In this document: positions 63,238-64,000 of the stretch, piece after piece
Position numbering within the stretch: the stretch's first letter is position 1
Layout: each line of letters opens with the position of its first letter
Assembly: GCF_039888675.1 (NCBI RefSeq)
Contig: NZ_JBDQQR010000002.1
Span: forward strand, 472,001-536,000
Source: Mesorhizobium sp. CAU 1732
GTDB taxonomy: Bacteria; Pseudomonadota; Alphaproteobacteria; Rhizobiales; Rhizobiaceae
DNA: 64,000 nt
Reading direction: 5' to 3'
Notes under the pieces: model-generated
Seen by the model: only the letters and a program-made list of their open reading frames with translations
Database searches by the model: none
What the model was told of the DNA's origin: nothing
Program-made: the position numbers and the translations under genes

Positions 63238-64000
63238 TCACGCGACCTGCTGGGCCGGGTGGTTCGTCACTGCCTCGAACAGGGGCCGGATGTCCGGCCA
63301 CTTCGCCTTGAACGCCTCCACGCAGGCCGGGTCGAAATGCGTGCCGCTGCAACGCAGGATCTCGTCATAGGCATCCTGTATCGGCCATGCACGCTTGTAG
63401 GGCCGCTCCGAGCAAAGCGCGTCCAGCACGTCGGCAATCGCGACGATGCGCCCTTCCATGGGGATCGCCTCGCCCGCCAGACTGGCGGGATATCCGCTGC
63501 CGTCCCACTTTTCGTGATGCGAGGCGGCGACCGTCGCCGCCATCCTGATCAGGTCCGACGAACCGCCTTCCAGGATCCGGCAGCCATATTCGACATGGCG
63601 GCGCATCGTCTCCACCTCGTCCTGCGTCAGCCGCCCCGGCTTTTGCAGGATGGCATCCGAAATCCCGATCTTGCCGATATCGTGGAGCGGAGCAGCGAGA
63701 TAGAGGATGCGCGCGCGCTCTTCCGCGAAGCCCATTCCCTCCGCGATCAGGCGCGACACCGTCGCGACGCGCGAGACGTGTTCACCCGTTGTCCCGTCGC
63801 GATATTCGATCGCGCGCGACAGCCGCCAGATCACCTCTTCCTCGCGATCCATGATGTGCCGCGTGGCGGCATCGACCTCGCGCGCAAGCATCCGCGCACG
63901 CTCCGCGAGCTCAAGCTGTGCCCGGCGCAGCGCAAGCAGGTTGCGAACCCGTGCCTGGAGTTCGATCCAATCGAAAGGCTTGTTCAGGAAGTCCGTCGCC
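63238..64000 (-). CDS. response regulator with HD-GYP phosphodiesterase domain (partial, 5' end outside window)
   Basis: The gene runs off the right edge; 254 C-terminal residues are visible. The first ones (ATDFLNKPFDWIELQARVRN, LLALRRAQ) are the end of a receiver domain. The HD-GYP domain has GEHVSRVATVSRLIAEG, LAAPLHDIGKIGI and HHEKWDGSGYP, with all metal-binding histidines and aspartates in place, so c-di-GMP hydrolysis is expected. An internal ATG at 63891 is not the true start, because the receiver reads in frame across it. It ends 46 bp from the convergent DxxxQ gene. Confidence 0.9.
   Translation of the reverse strand, partial: ATDFLNKPFDWIELQARVRNLLALRRAQLELAERARMLAREVDAATRHIMDREEEVIWRLSRAIEYRDGTTGEHVSRVATVSRLIAEGMGFAEERARILYLAAPLHDIGKIGISDAILQKPGRLTQDEVETMRRHVEYGCRILEGGSSDLIRMAATVAASHHEKWDGSGYPASLAGEAIPMEGRIVAIADVLDALCSERPYKRAWPIQDAYDEILRCSGTHFDPACVEAFKAKWPDIRPLFEAVTNHPAQQVA

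Overview
The window is high-GC bacterial chromosome with densely packed, often 4-bp-overlapping genes. Gene content points to the Alphaproteobacteria, most likely Hyphomicrobiales (rhizobia-like): HisKA_2-type kinase plus single-domain regulator, DctB/DctD-like pair, fused TRAP-TAXI permease, CheD and CheT-like proteins, and abundant GC-rich palindromic intergenic repeats. No phage, plasmid or integrase gene was seen. Family or genus cannot be settled from this sequence alone.

Layout. (1) 1-5.9 kb: chemotaxis locus I, with cheY and a CheT/CheZ-like gene on the plus strand facing mcp-cheW-cheR-cheB-cheD on the minus strand. (2) 6.1-9.6 kb: an ECF42-type sigma factor with its DGPF (YCII-like) partner, a conserved hypothetical gene, and a repeat-rich stretch with a 244-bp direct duplication. 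(3) 9.6-15.9 kb: fused indolepyruvate ferredoxin oxidoreductase with a divergent Lrp/AsnC regulator, a membrane diguanylate cyclase, and ferredoxin-NADP reductase. (4) 16.1-22.3 kb: ATP-dependent hydantoinase/oxoprolinase A and B, and a TetR regulator divergent from an SmvA-like efflux pump. (5) 22.3-34.8 kb: a catabolic block that may concern nicotinate or another N-heterocycle. It holds a MarR regulator, two conserved proteins of unknown role, a 6-hydroxynicotinate reductase-like protein, a two-gene molybdenum hydroxylase, nicotinamidase, and a complete branched-chain-amino-acid-type ABC importer. (6) 35-38.6 kb: a polytopic membrane protein, tRNA-Ser(CGA), and an MFS pump divergent from an HxlR regulator. 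(7) 38.9-49.1 kb: a HisKA_2 kinase and response regulator, then DctB/DctD-like proteins driving, through a clear sigma-54 promoter, a TAXI-type TRAP transporter. A LuxR-HTH relic and an intact LuxR regulator follow. (8) 49.2-50.7 kb: selO. (9) 50.8-63.2 kb: chemotaxis locus II (STAS-cheY-cheA-cheW-mcp-cheW-mcp-cheW-cheR-cheB) and a divergent soluble receptor-like protein carrying a CheZ-type DxxxQ motif. (10) The window ends inside a receiver/HD-GYP phosphodiesterase gene.

How the genes work together. The two chemotaxis loci each have their own CheB, CheR, CheW, CheY and receptors. Only locus II has CheA inside the window. Each locus also carries a protein with a CheZ/CheT-like DxxxQ motif, suggesting locus-specific signal termination. 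The metabolic centre looks like uptake and oxidation of a small N-heterocyclic or amide compound: the Liv-type importer feeds nicotinamidase, a molybdenum hydroxylase and an Fe-S reductase, with HyuAB nearby as possible ring openers. The most unusual items are the receptor/DxxxQ protein at 61.5 kb, the putative nicotinate block, and the tandem sigma-54 enhancer upstream of the TRAP operon.
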